From: JABMRP01 sp964444795
Lineage (GTDB): Bacteria > Planctomycetota > Planctomycetia > Pirellulales > Thermoguttaceae
Reading direction: 5' to 3'
Assembly (NCBI GenBank): GCA_964444795.1
Contig: CAYUIQ010000088.1
Location: 1-30,380, forward strand
Length of the DNA: 30,380 nt
Position numbers and translations under genes: made by a program. Under the pieces are notes generated by a model. That model made no database searches and had not been told where the DNA came from. It worked only from the letters and a program-made list of their open reading frames with translations. Shown in pieces: positions 8,343-16,765 of the stretch (positions are counted from its first letter, which is position 1; each line of letters opens with the position of its first letter).

Positions 8343-10715
8343 TTAGTCGCTCGACAGCGCATCGCGGCGTTGCTCGATGCGTCGGGCGAGGTCCTGGCCG
8401 ATTTCCTTGATCTCCGCGGCAACCCGCACGTTTTCGCCCAGAAAGATGCGAATCCCAACCACCAGCGGTTCGAGATGCTCCAGCGACGGCGAATCGAGCA
8501 GGATCCGCAATGCCTCTGGCCCGGCACCACGGGCGGTTAGATCGACGAACAGGTTGATCGCGTCATCCACCGTGTCCGCGACCGCCTTCTCGTCGGCAAG
8601 GAACTTCTCGGTCGTCTTCAGAGCGTCCTGGGCGTTGCCCAAGGCACACTGTATGGAAGCGAGGGTATGCTGGTACCCGCCTTCATCTGGAGCCAAGTCA
8701 ACGGCCGTCTTAGCCCACGGCAGGGCTCGCTTCAAGAGCGATGTTTCGCCCGTCTTGTACAACTCCCAAGCGCATCCGTTGAGGAAGAGGGGATTGTCGG
8801 GTGATTCTGCGGCAATGCTCTCCGCAAACGGGATGGCCTCTTCGTATCGTCGAGGCTGGTCCACGAGAAGCCTCAGCATGCCGAACCGCGCGATCAACTC
8901 GTTGGGGTCGACCTCCACGGCCTTTCGATACGCCTCTTCTGCCTCTGCAAAGCGTGACGTTTCCTCCATGAGCAAGCCAAGCCGCGCCCAGTCGCGGCTC
9001 GATCGTGGGGCGAGTTCGATGGCCATGCGATAAGCTTCTTCCGCCTCCTCAAAGCGGCAAAGCTTCATATGAAGGAGTGAGCCGAATTCACTCCAGGCTC
9101 CCGTAAACTGCGGCTCGATTTCAAGAGCTCTGCGATAAGCTCCTTCCGCCTCGTCCAGGCGTGACGAGTCCCTGCCCAGCGACTGACCGAGCAGCGACCA
9201 GAATACGGCCCATTTCGGCGCGATTTCGATGCCGCGGCGGCACGCCTTCTCCGCTTCTGCGAAACGGGAATTCCGGTAGTGGGACAACGCGTCTCGGAGT
9301 GCAGGGCTTGCTTCCTTTCTGCGTGCTTTCGCCTCATCAAGGGTTGTGTCACTGTCCGTTTCCAGCCCGATCATCCGAGCCAGCAGATCGGGCACGTCCC
9401 CGCACGTGGCAAAGTTGTCGCGGCCCATCTCGGCCAGTTTTTCGCGGAATGAACCTTCCGGCATCTCGTGCATCAGATCGCAGAACACCTGATAGTGATC
9501 TTCGCGCTGCCCCGGTTGGAGTTCGAGCACTTCGTCGGCGATACCTCGGCCGATCGTGACTAACTGCTCGGGCTGGTAGACGGCCATCATGAAGCGGACC
9601 ACGGCACGCACGCGGCGCGCCGGGGTGCCGCGGCGGCGGAAGAGATAGTAGACGTTGTACATCCGCTCGGCTACTTGATACCACTTCGTCCGGCCGGGTT
9701 CGTCGAGAGTGACCACGGCCCCACGCTCCATCAGCCGGCGGAGCAGCGAACTGGTCGCGCTGACTTCCATCCGGGCCGTCGCGGCGATGCCCCGGGCCGT
9801 CGAAGGGTCCCAACGCTCCGCCAGGGCCAGATATACTTTCCGTTCGGTCGGCGGCAGGGCGTCGAGATGGCTCTTGAAGTACTCGGTGTGCTCGTCGACC
9901 AGCCCGACCAGATCGCCCAACAAGCGGCGCAGCGAGAGTTGGGCCCCGAAGGTGGACAGGATGGTGAGCAGCCGCAGGTTGCCGCCGGTGAGGATGTGGA
10001 TGGGCCGTATGCGATCACCTTCCAGGAGTTGGCCCGTCAGTTTCCGCCAAAGAGCCCGACACGCATCGCGATCCAACGGCCGCAAGTGATGCACGGCGAA
10101 CTGCTCGTACATCGCTTTGCCGGCGTTGTCGATTCCTTCAAAGCGGGTCGTGGCCGTGGCCAGCAACATCAGCCGGGGCTCGTTTTGCAGCGTGTGGCGC
10201 AGCTTCCAGGCGTCGTCGTCGCTGATCTGGTCGCCGAGCAGGGTGCCGAAGTTTTCGACCACCAGTAACAGCCGCTTGCCCTGTTCGTCGGCAAAGGCCA
10301 TGAGTTGGCCCAGGGCCCGCTCGCGCATGGTCTCTTCGTCGCGCCACTGTGAACCGTACTGCTCGTACTTCTCCTGCCACTGCGGATCCCCGGTCTGCTG
10401 GCCGAGGTGGAAGATCGCCGCGAGCCAAAACTCTCCGGGCGTGGTCACCTCGTAACTTTCTTCGGAGAAGACCAGCGGATACCAGCGCTGTGAGAGTTCC
10501 TCGTCGCGGTCGATCTCGGCCGCCACGCGCCGCGCGAGCATCGTCTTGCCCGAGCCCCGGGGACCGATGACCAGCATGTGCCGGTTTGCTCCGGTCGTGT
10601 TCTCGCGGACCGTTTGCAGCACCGTGTCGAAGTCGTCGTGCCGAACGACGAACTGGTCGATTAGTTCGTCCGCGGTGAGAAACGCCGGGTTGTATTTCAT
10701 TACCCGCCGGGCCAT
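8343..10715 (-). CDS. P-loop ATPase with winged-helix and TPR domains
   Basis: A 790-residue multidomain protein. An N-terminal ORC/STAND-like ATPase has Walker A GPRGSGKT (51-58), Walker B LLLVVEN (149-155, with Glu but no preceding Asp), a sensor-like strand LATATTRF (185-192) and a GGNLR sensor-2-like motif (244-248). A winged-helix-like domain follows (about 285-360: ERKVYLALAE to WYQVAERMYNVYYLFRRR), then a helical linker. From about 473 there are at least five TPR-like repeats of 34-36 residues (for example FEEAEEAYRMAIELAP). ATG 10715 is chosen because GGGGA precedes it and it lies two bases after the stop of the upstream ATPase gene, implying translational coupling. A longer reading to 11273 would overlap that gene and is rejected. 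The substrate is unknown; the TPRs suggest partner binding. Confidence 0.8.
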   Translation of the reverse strand: MARRVMKYNPAFLTADELIDQFVVRHDDFDTVLQTVRENTTGANRHMLVIGPRGSGKTMLARRVAAEIDRDEELSQRWYPLVFSEESYEVTTPGEFWLAAIFHLGQQTGDPQWQEKYEQYGSQWRDEETMRERALGQLMAFADEQGKRLLLVVENFGTLLGDQISDDDAWKLRHTLQNEPRLMLLATATTRFEGIDNAGKAMYEQFAVHHLRPLDRDACRALWRKLTGQLLEGDRIRPIHILTGGNLRLLTILSTFGAQLSLRRLLGDLVGLVDEHTEYFKSHLDALPPTERKVYLALAERWDPSTARGIAATARMEVSATSSLLRRLMERGAVVTLDEPGRTKWYQVAERMYNVYYLFRRRGTPARRVRAVVRFMMAVYQPEQLVTIGRGIADEVLELQPGQREDHYQVFCDLMHEMPEGSFREKLAEMGRDNFATCGDVPDLLARMIGLETDSDTTLDEAKARRKEASPALRDALSHYRNSRFAEAEKACRRGIEIAPKWAVFWSLLGQSLGRDSSRLDEAEGAYRRALEIEPQFTGAWSEFGSLLHMKLCRFEEAEEAYRMAIELAPRSSRDWARLGLLMEETSRFAEAEEAYRKAVEVDPNELIARFGMLRLLVDQPRRYEEAIPFAESIAAESPDNPLFLNGCAWELYKTGETSLLKRALPWAKTAVDLAPDEGGYQHTLASIQCALGNAQDALKTTEKFLADEKAVADTVDDAINLFVDLTARGAGPEALRILLDSPSLEHLEPLVVGIRIFLGENVRVAAEIKEIGQDLARRIEQRRDALSSD

Positions 10716-10717
10716 GA

Positions 10718-11968
10718 TCAGTCCCCACGCTTGGAAGTTCGGATGTAGCCAAAGCCATGGCGAGCCTTCCACCAATCGCCGAGCAACTTCGAGACGAAGC
10801 GAAATCGCCTCCGTTTCTCCTGGATGTAACCGTCGTGCTGGAGAACTTCGAGTACCTGTTCTTGGGCTTCGGCGGCGGACAACGATTCGAACTCGTAGCC
10901 GCGGGTTATCATGTCCGTCGCCTCGGGCGTCAAGGAGCCGGCGACGGCCGTTTCGCTCAGCAGTTCCAGGGCCAGCGGCAGGAGTTCCTCGCCAAGGACC
11001 AATTTCAGGCGATCTTCGTAATGGGCCAACTCCGCGTGACCGCGAACGCTCAGCAGATCTTCCTTGTAGATTGCCTTGATGTCCTGGCGAGAAACATCGT
11101 TGCGCCCTTGACGTTTGCACCAGCCGTGAGCGTGATGGAAAAACATCTGCACATGATGAGGAATGCAGCAACCCAACATTTCGACCATCTTCTCCGGTAC
11201 GTCGGCCTCGAATCGCAATTCGTATTGGGCGGCCAGCGCTTCCAGGCACGCGCAGGACGTCTTCTCGTCCCACGGATGTAACTCGAAAGGCACGAAGTTG
11301 TTCAAGGTGGCACTGAGACGCCCCTGTCGCAAGACCGGCTCCAAGCCGATGCTACCGGAAAGGACCATGCGGATTTTGCCTTGATGACGAATGCTGTTTT
11401 CGCGGAGCCAGGAGAGAAACAGATCGGCCTGTCGCCGCCGCTGGGGCGTAATCGTGTAGTCGTCGCCTTTGAGGATGCGGTTGACGAGAATCGGCAGTTC
11501 GTCGACCAGAAGCAGCACGGGTACGTCGGAACCGGCCAGCACATCCAGGAGTTGATCGCCTCTGCGCTGCCATTGGCCAGCCAGCTCCGCCCGAAGGTTG
11601 ATCGCAATCTCGCCAAGGTCGACGCTCTCGACATTGTCACGGAAGCGCTCGAACGCGGTCCCGAAGACGCCGGTCAGCTTTCGCCAGAGCGACTTGTGGG
11701 GATGTACCGCCACGCTGAGCGCCACGATCGCGTCGGCCGCGGAGTCACACTTCTGCAGATCGACGAAAACACAGAGGTAGCGACCTTGAAGTCGCCGGGC
11801 CGTTTCCTTCATTAGGCTCGTCTTGCCCATGCGTCGTTGGGCGCTGAGAAGCTGATGGGCACCCTCGTCGACTCTTGAAGTGAACAGCTCCAGGTCGGTC
11901 TCGCGGCCCCAGAAACGGTTACCGTCGACCCAGTTTCCCAGCCCCATTTTCAGCTTAGGTTGTGCCAT
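10718..11968 (-). CDS. ORC/STAND-like AAA ATPase, first gene of two-ATPase operon
   Basis: A 416-residue protein. It opens with the FxGRExxL-type motif NRFWGRETDLELF (17-29) seen in archaeal-type and STAND ATPases. A Walker A variant SAQRRMGKTSL (42-52) follows; it has GKT and the paired Arg but lacks the usual first Gly. Walker B is VLLLVDELP (151-159) and a sensor-1-like strand is MVLSGSIG (201-208). The C-terminal 90 residues look like a winged helix (EQVLEVLQHDGYIQEKRRRFRFVS). AGGGGA precedes the ATG at 11968. It is co-transcribed with the TPR ATPase two bases downstream. The region resembles PF01637-type ATPases. Function is unknown; defence or signalling is only inferred from architecture. 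Confidence 0.8.
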   Translation of the reverse strand: MAQPKLKMGLGNWVDGNRFWGRETDLELFTSRVDEGAHQLLSAQRRMGKTSLMKETARRLQGRYLCVFVDLQKCDSAADAIVALSVAVHPHKSLWRKLTGVFGTAFERFRDNVESVDLGEIAINLRAELAGQWQRRGDQLLDVLAGSDVPVLLLVDELPILVNRILKGDDYTITPQRRRQADLFLSWLRENSIRHQGKIRMVLSGSIGLEPVLRQGRLSATLNNFVPFELHPWDEKTSCACLEALAAQYELRFEADVPEKMVEMLGCCIPHHVQMFFHHAHGWCKRQGRNDVSRQDIKAIYKEDLLSVRGHAELAHYEDRLKLVLGEELLPLALELLSETAVAGSLTPEATDMITRGYEFESLSAAEAQEQVLEVLQHDGYIQEKRRRFRFVSKLLGDWWKARHGFGYIRTSKRGD

Positions 11969-11989
11969 GCTCGTCCCCTGAAATATAAC

Positions 11990-12016
11990 AACAGAATCGT
12001 TGGCAACAAATCTGTT
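11990..12016. promoter_or_regulatory. Operator-like 27-bp palindrome
   Basis: Symmetric about position 12003, with 22 of 27 positions matching the reverse complement. The outer arms are AACAGA and TCTGTT and the centre is GTTGGCAAC. It begins four bases past the -10 element and covers the expected transcription start, a classical site for repressor binding. It could instead act as a 5' UTR hairpin. Either ATPase carries a candidate winged helix, so autoregulation is possible but unproven. Confidence 0.6.
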
Positions 12017-12019
12017 GGA

Positions 12020-12048
12020 ATAATATCATGGGTCTTTATGCATGTCAA
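12020..12048 (-). promoter_or_regulatory. Sigma-70-like promoter of the two-ATPase operon
   Basis: On the minus strand a perfect TTGACA (12043-12048) is followed by a 17-base spacer and TATTAT (12020-12025, five of six to consensus). The start site would be near 12010-12013, giving a leader of about 45 bases to the ATG at 11968. The stretch is markedly AT-rich against its surroundings. Confidence 0.75.
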
Positions 12049-12164
12049 TCCCCCCCAAACCGGCTATCCACGACAGGCTGGCAATATCCTCCTCCCCGGG
12101 GAATAGAGCCACGAGGGCGTAGGCACTTTGGGGAAGGTGTAAATCCGCGCCGATACCACCCATG

Positions 12165-12281
12165 TTAGCGGGTCGTGCGCGGCGTATGCACTCCGTGGCG
12201 AGTCATTGCATCGAGCAAGACTTCGACGTCTACCCAGCCCGCGTCATCCAGACGGATGCCGATCTTCTCCGGCCGGTGCCG
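12165..12281 (-). pseudogene. Remnant of KptA/Tpt1 RNA 2'-phosphotransferase
   Basis: The minus-strand reading RHRPEKIGIRLDDAGWVDVE followed by VLLDAMTRHGVHTPR closely matches the N-terminal winged-helix part of KptA/Tpt1. In that family the segment has the form LRHxPxxIGLxLDxxGWVxVDxLLxAL. Tpt1/KptA removes a 2'-phosphate from RNA using NAD. Only about 38 residues remain: there is no start codon or SKxLSxxLRH beginning, and the reading ends at a TAA at 12165 with no trace of the NAD-binding catalytic domain downstream. The 3' part of the gene would have lain where the ATPase operon promoter now is, consistent with loss at an insertion or deletion boundary (inference). Confidence 0.6.
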
Positions 12282-12345
12282 CCCGGCCTCCGGTGAGCCC
12301 ACCCGACTGGAACAGCCTGCCGCTGTCGTGGCCGTTGCCCCCGGC

Positions 12346-12993
12346 TTAGAACGCACGCGGGCCGCGAATTTCCCCCGCCGCCGGGGGCGCGGGAGGCATG
12401 GGAGGGCGTGGCGACTCGATGGGCTCGCGTGGCGGTGCCAGCGTTGGCTCGGGCGTGGGCTGCGAGTAGAGAGGCTGCGTGACCCAGGTGCCGGAGCCGG
12501 TACGCGTGGTGCGATGTCCGAGCGGCTGTTCGATGGGGTTGAAGAACGGATACCCCCAGATATTGCCGCCGACGATCGGCCACGGTTCGAATACGGATAG
12601 GCGCGCGTGTCCGTAACGCCGCTGGTGACGCGCCGCGCGTCGCAGCTCGCCTCGATGGCCGTACGCGTAGACCGCATCGAGACTTGGCCCGGGGCGATAT
12701 TCCGCGTAGGCGCTGGGCATGCCCGCGTACCAGCGCATGTTTTCCAGCGAATGGAGTTGCCGATCGATGTTGCCCAGCCGCCGGGCTTCCGCCCGTTGGT
12801 GCGCCTCGACGCTGGCGTCGATCGCGTCGTAGGTGTGGCCGGGCCGCGTTTCTTCCTCGACGATCCACGACGGCGGCGGCGTGGCGGGGCCGTTGAGAAG
12901 ACTCTGGCCATGGAGGTCCTGTGCCGCGACAACGCGACACGCCAGAAACACGACCGCAATCATTACCCCGCACGACGCAATCGACCGGCTCAT
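12346..12993 (-). CDS. Small secreted Pro/Arg-rich protein
   Basis: A 215-residue protein with a Sec signal peptide (about 1-24, VFLACRVVAAQ). The rest has little regular structure. A segment rich in Arg, His and Tyr (GHRGELRRAARHQRRYGHAR) is followed by an aromatic patch (GGNIWGYPFFNP). The C-terminal 50 residues are rich in Pro and Glu (PTPEPTLAPPREP). ATG 12993 is preferred to 13008 and longer starts because GGAGGG lies seven bases before it. I recognise no family; such low-complexity secreted proteins are common in planctomycetes. It lies 118 bases downstream of the Ldh-family gene on the same strand. Confidence 0.6.
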   Translation of the reverse strand: MSRSIASCGVMIAVVFLACRVVAAQDLHGQSLLNGPATPPPSWIVEEETRPGHTYDAIDASVEAHQRAEARRLGNIDRQLHSLENMRWYAGMPSAYAEYRPGPSLDAVYAYGHRGELRRAARHQRRYGHARLSVFEPWPIVGGNIWGYPFFNPIEQPLGHRTTRTGSGTWVTQPLYSQPTPEPTLAPPREPIESPRPPMPPAPPAAGEIRGPRAF

Positions 12994-13111
12994 GTCTATT
13001 CCCTCCATATCTGTCTTGCCCTTTATGACTCCGCCAAGAAAAGCGTACCGCACGAAGAGTGATCGGGCAATCCACCTGGCAGGGGGACCGCCGAAGTGAC
13101 CGGGCGTAACG

Positions 13112-14173
13112 TCAATCCGCCCTGCTCCGCGGCACCGCGACGTCCAACGTCTCGGCCAAACGGACCAGGGGGTCCCAATTGCCCTGGTCCAAGGTGATGC
13201 CTTCGGCACGCTTGGCGGCCAGCGCGCGTCGCTCAGGATCGCCGGGCAGGAGGATCTCGTCGACCCCGTCGATCCGCGGGCAACCGCGAACGAACGTGAC
13301 CAGATCGGATACCTCGGTGGCGAAGTGCCCGGCGCCGCCGAAATGCTCCGGCGCCATGACCATCATGAAAACGCAATTACCCATCTGATTGGGCGGAACC
13401 TCGCGGGCGCAGATCCCGCCGGACAGTGCGCCGGAAAAAACCTCGACCATCAGACTCAGCGCGAAGCCCTTGTATGTCTGCTCGCCACCCATGGGCAGAA
13501 TCGTACCGGGCGGATCGGCGTAGAGATCCTCGGGGTTGTTGGTCGGGCGGCCTTCGCTATCCAGCAGCCAACCGTCGGGGCATTGTTTGCCGGCGATCTT
13601 CGTCACGCGGACTTTTCCTTCGGCCGTAGCGCTGGTGCCGAAGTCCAAGACAATCGGCTCGTCGCCGTTGGGGATGCCCACGGCCAGCGGGTTGGTGCTC
13701 AACCGGGGCGCCTTGCCGCCCGGCGGTGCCACGCGGCGGATCGCGCCATGATTGTTGACCATGAACATGCCGATCATCTCCTGCTCGGCAACCGTCTCGC
13801 AGTACTCGCCCAGGCGTCCGATGTGGGCCGAACGGATCATCGTTCCCACGGCCACGCCCGACTGCTTCGCCTTGTCGATCACCCGCTTCAACAGCCGATG
13901 CGCCTGGATTTGGCCGAAACCCCAATGGCCGTCGACGGTCACGGCCGCCGGTGCGTCCTTGAGCACCTCCAGCGGAGCCCCGGGCACGATCTCCCCTTTC
14001 TCGACCTGGGCCAAGTAATACGGAATGCGCATCAGGCCGTGCGAATCGTAGCCGCGCAGGTTGGCTCCCACGAGACTCTCGGCCACCGTGGTCGCTTCGT
14101 CGGGAGCGAGCCCTCCTTGAGTGAGCAGTTGGTCGGCGAATTCCTGGAGATCGGAGGGAGAAAACGTAGGCAC
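13112..14173 (-). CDS. Ldh family (malate/L-sulfolactate/ureidoglycolate type) oxidoreductase
   Basis: A 353-residue cytosolic NAD(P)-dependent dehydrogenase of the Ldh_2 family, which oxidises 2-hydroxy acids such as malate, L-lactate, sulfolactate or ureidoglycolate. Diagnostic sequences are YDSHGLMRIPYYL near the N-terminus (the conserved SHG), a segment from IRSAHIGRLGEYCE, VNNHGAIRRVAPPGG, and STNPLAVGIP followed by DFGTSATAEGKV. Length is normal for the family. A GTG at 14173 is chosen because AAGGAG lies eight bases before it; the ATG at 14221 has no comparable site. The exact substrate cannot be read from sequence. It lies 79 bases downstream of trmL on the same strand. Confidence 0.85.
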   Translation of the reverse strand: MPTFSPSDLQEFADQLLTQGGLAPDEATTVAESLVGANLRGYDSHGLMRIPYYLAQVEKGEIVPGAPLEVLKDAPAAVTVDGHWGFGQIQAHRLLKRVIDKAKQSGVAVGTMIRSAHIGRLGEYCETVAEQEMIGMFMVNNHGAIRRVAPPGGKAPRLSTNPLAVGIPNGDEPIVLDFGTSATAEGKVRVTKIAGKQCPDGWLLDSEGRPTNNPEDLYADPPGTILPMGGEQTYKGFALSLMVEVFSGALSGGICAREVPPNQMGNCVFMMVMAPEHFGGAGHFATEVSDLVTFVRGCPRIDGVDEILLPGDPERRALAAKRAEGITLDQGNWDPLVRLAETLDVAVPRSRAD

Positions 14174-14252
14174 GGGCGGGGCTCCTTCAAGATGGAATGG
14201 CGACGGACGCAAACCGATCACGATAACAGCCGCCGGCGCGGTCGTCCAGAGG

Positions 14253-14717
14253 CTAATCGATCGCCAACTGCCGCCGCGCCTCGAAGGCCGTGATGCCGGC
14301 GCTGACCGAGAGATTCAGGCTTCGGGCGTCGGAGCGAATCGGAATGCGAAGGCAGCGGTCGCCGCCCTGCTGGAGCACCGATCGGGGCAGCCCGTTGCTT
14401 TCGGAGCCGAAGACCAAGACGTCGGCCCGAGCGAAACGGGCGTCGGTGTACGCGCGCCGGGCCTTCTTGGAAAAGAGCCAGAAGCGGTGATCGGGCAGAC
14501 GCCGACGCAAGTGTTCCCAATCGTCGACGACCTCCCAAACGAGATGCGGCCAATAGTCCAAACCGGCGCGACGCAAATGGCGATCGTTGACCTGAAACCC
14601 CAACGGCCGAACCAGCCACAATTTGGCACCCACGGCCACGCACGTTCGGCCCACCGCCCCGGCATTGTGCGGGATCTCCGGCTGGAAGAGGGCAAGATGC
14701 AGGATCGGATCGTACAC
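14253..14717 (-). CDS. trmL: tRNA (cytidine(34)-2'-O)-methyltransferase TrmL
   Basis: A 154-residue SPOUT methyltransferase. TrmL 2'-O-methylates the wobble nucleotide of tRNA-Leu isoacceptors using S-adenosylmethionine. The N-terminus LALFQPEIPHNAGAVGRTC is the family signature. The knot region shows LVFGSESNGLP followed by LRIPIRSDARSLNLSVSAGI, which forms the SAM-binding trefoil knot. Length matches the usual 150-160 residues. The most plausible start is the GTG at 14717 (VYDPILHLALFQ). No strong ribosome binding site is visible there, so the exact start is uncertain; in-frame sequence further upstream does not look coding. Confidence 0.85.
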   Translation of the reverse strand: MYDPILHLALFQPEIPHNAGAVGRTCVAVGAKLWLVRPLGFQVNDRHLRRAGLDYWPHLVWEVVDDWEHLRRRLPDHRFWLFSKKARRAYTDARFARADVLVFGSESNGLPRSVLQQGGDRCLRIPIRSDARSLNLSVSAGITAFEARRQLAID

Positions 14718-15087
14718 GGCGGCAAGACTTATCCCAAAAGGGTCGCCACCGGGATGACCGGGCGGCGAGTTGAAGAAGCTGAGTTCGCCATTTCTGCGAA
14801 CGACTGGCCAGGATCCCCAGTGTATCAGGGAAACCGTCCGAAGAGATAGGCGTTCGGACAGCGGGGCTCTCCCTTTGGTCGTTGGGGACGCCATGAGAGC
14901 CATCCACCCCCCTCTAGTGACGGGGCGTTGCGTGGAAATTTCAAAAAACCCGAAGTTTGGGCGCAGTCTTCGCCGCTCGGTGATGTCTTCTCCACAACAA
15001 GCGGGGGGACGCGGCGTTGCGGAAGCACCACCGCCCCACGCCGCCGGGGAAAGCGACGTTCTCAACAGGGCTCGAAAGGAGATCATC
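14718..15087. other. 370-bp divergent intergenic region
   Basis: Separates trmL (-) from the caspase-like gene (+). It should contain promoters for both, but I found no convincing -35/-10 pair. The one clear structure is a 7-bp inverted repeat, GTCCGAA (14836-14842) and TTCGGAC (14853-14859). AAAGGAG at about 15075-15081 serves the downstream gene. Open frames crossing the region show no recognisable protein. Confidence 0.5.
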
Positions 15088-16548
15088 ATGCGACCGTTTC
15101 GAGGGATTGCCGGACTGATTCTGATCTGCACCACGTGCGTCACGGCCTCGGCCTCGCCACAGAAAGCCGCACCACAGAAAGCCGCGCCACAGAAATGGGC
15201 CGTGCTGATCGGGGTGGACGACTACGTGACGTTTACCGACTTGAGCTATTGCAGCAAAGACGTCGATGCGCTGGCGAAGACGTTACAGCGGGCCGGATTT
15301 TCCGAAGACAATATCTACGCGCTGACCAACGAACCGGCCACACGGAACGGTATGCGTCCGTCGCGGCAGAACATCGAGACGAAGTTGAAGCTGGTTCTGG
15401 AACTGGTGAAGGACGGCGACCTTCTGATCGTGGCCTTCAGCGGTCACGGCGTCCAGCTCGACGGGACCGATTACCTCTGTCCGTTCGATGCCCACCTGGA
15501 AAGGGCGGCGGATACCATGGTTCGGCTCCAGTGGGTCTACGACCGCATGGAAGCGTGCAAGGCCGGCCAGAAAGTGCTGTTGGTCGACGCCTGCCGCAAT
15601 CTTCCGGCCCGAAGTCTGGATGATTCGAAGAGCGTCGCCAACTTCGCCCGCTCGCTGGCGGATTTTGATCCCCCCAAGGGTATCTGCCAGTTGTCCAGTT
15701 GTGCCGGTGGACAGAAGTCGTATGAGGACCAGGAGTTCAAGCAGGGCGTGTTCATGCACTTCGTGATCCAGGGACTGGCCGGCGAGGCCGACCGCACGGC
15801 CCAGGGCAATAGGGACGGCGAAGTCAACTTGCTTGAGTTGTTCGCGTACACGGCGAAGAAAACGAGTTCCCACGTGATCAAGAACCACGATGCCACGCAG
15901 ACCCCCAAGCTCAAGTCCGAAGAACTGGACTACAACATCACGCTGTGCAAAGTCTCGTCGGCACCCGGCGAACCGATCGGACCGGCAACGACGGGCCGTA
16001 TCGGAGCTGCGCCCGGACTCGGCGAGCCGCCGGTATTCACCGTCAAGATGGAGCTGGCCGAACAGTATTACAGTGCCGGCAAGTACCAGGAAGCCGTCGT
16101 CGCCTACACCGAGGCAATGGCCCAGAACCCCGGCGATAAGACTGTGTACATCAAACGGGCCAAAGCGTACGCGGCCACGGGAAATTACTCCAAAGCTCTG
16201 GAAGACTATAAGGCCAGCGGCCAGCAGCTTCAGTTGCCCGCCAAGCGAACGTCGCGTCTCTACGTTGGCGGCAAGGCGGCCACCCCGATCCGGGCCGATC
16301 AGATCCTGACCATTACGGCCATCAACGGGAACTTCCTGGGAGTGACGGCCATCGACGGCGATCCCTCTCAAAAAGGCTGGGTCAAGGCCGATGCCGTACG
16401 CATCGCTTCCGTCCGACCGACCCGCACGACCGGCGGGGCCACGCGATCGACTGGCGGGTACGGCTACCCCGCCGGGCAGGCTCCGCTGGACAAGATAAAT
16501 CGGGGCCTTCAAACGGCAACCGCGATCCGCGGCCTGATCGGATATTAG
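15088..16548 (+). CDS. Secreted caspase-like (peptidase C14) protein with TPR
   Basis: A 486-residue protein. A signal peptide (about 1-23) is followed by a triplicated PQKAA-type linker. The caspase/orthocaspase p20-like domain (about 36-290) has the catalytic His in AFSGHG (H120) and Cys in LLVDACRN (C169), with the substrate-pocket-like SSCAGGQKSYE (203-213). Next come one or two TPR-like motifs (about 322-378) and an SH3-like beta region (about 388-440, KGWVKADAVR). Such proteases cut after basic residues in known orthocaspases, but specificity here is unknown. ATG 15088 follows AAAGGAG and directly starts the signal peptide. Export sets it apart from cytosolic caspases. A terminator follows the gene. 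Confidence 0.85.
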   Translation: MRPFRGIAGLILICTTCVTASASPQKAAPQKAAPQKWAVLIGVDDYVTFTDLSYCSKDVDALAKTLQRAGFSEDNIYALTNEPATRNGMRPSRQNIETKLKLVLELVKDGDLLIVAFSGHGVQLDGTDYLCPFDAHLERAADTMVRLQWVYDRMEACKAGQKVLLVDACRNLPARSLDDSKSVANFARSLADFDPPKGICQLSSCAGGQKSYEDQEFKQGVFMHFVIQGLAGEADRTAQGNRDGEVNLLELFAYTAKKTSSHVIKNHDATQTPKLKSEELDYNITLCKVSSAPGEPIGPATTGRIGAAPGLGEPPVFTVKMELAEQYYSAGKYQEAVVAYTEAMAQNPGDKTVYIKRAKAYAATGNYSKALEDYKASGQQLQLPAKRTSRLYVGGKAATPIRADQILTITAINGNFLGVTAIDGDPSQKGWVKADAVRIASVRPTRTTGGATRSTGGYGYPAGQAPLDKINRGLQTATAIRGLIGY

Positions 16549-16610
16549 CGACAGACCGCCGGCTCTTACCGTGGTAGCCCGCCACGCAAACCACGCTTTC
16601 CCCCACGCGA

Positions 16611-16641
16611 GACGGCAGTCGATCGGCTGCCGTCCCGTTTT
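16611..16641 (+). terminator. Rho-independent terminator
   Basis: An 8-bp perfect stem, GACGGCAG (16611-16618) and CTGCCGTC (16627-16634), with an 8-base loop, followed by CCG and four T. It lies 62 bases after the caspase-like gene and fits as its transcription end. Confidence 0.7.
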
Positions 16642-16765
16642 GCCTCTTGGCCCATCAAGCATGGCGCGACGGGCGACCAGCCCGTAGCCCGCCCGTCATC
16701 GATGTGCTACGATGAATCTCGGCATTCGGGAATTCGATGGAACACGGACCGGAGAGAAGCGCGGG

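Noticed and set aside
8343..11273. A 976-residue form of the TPR ATPase
   Set aside because: The extra N-terminal 186 residues overlap the other ATPase gene in another frame and show no domain. A start at 10715 with a binding site fits better.
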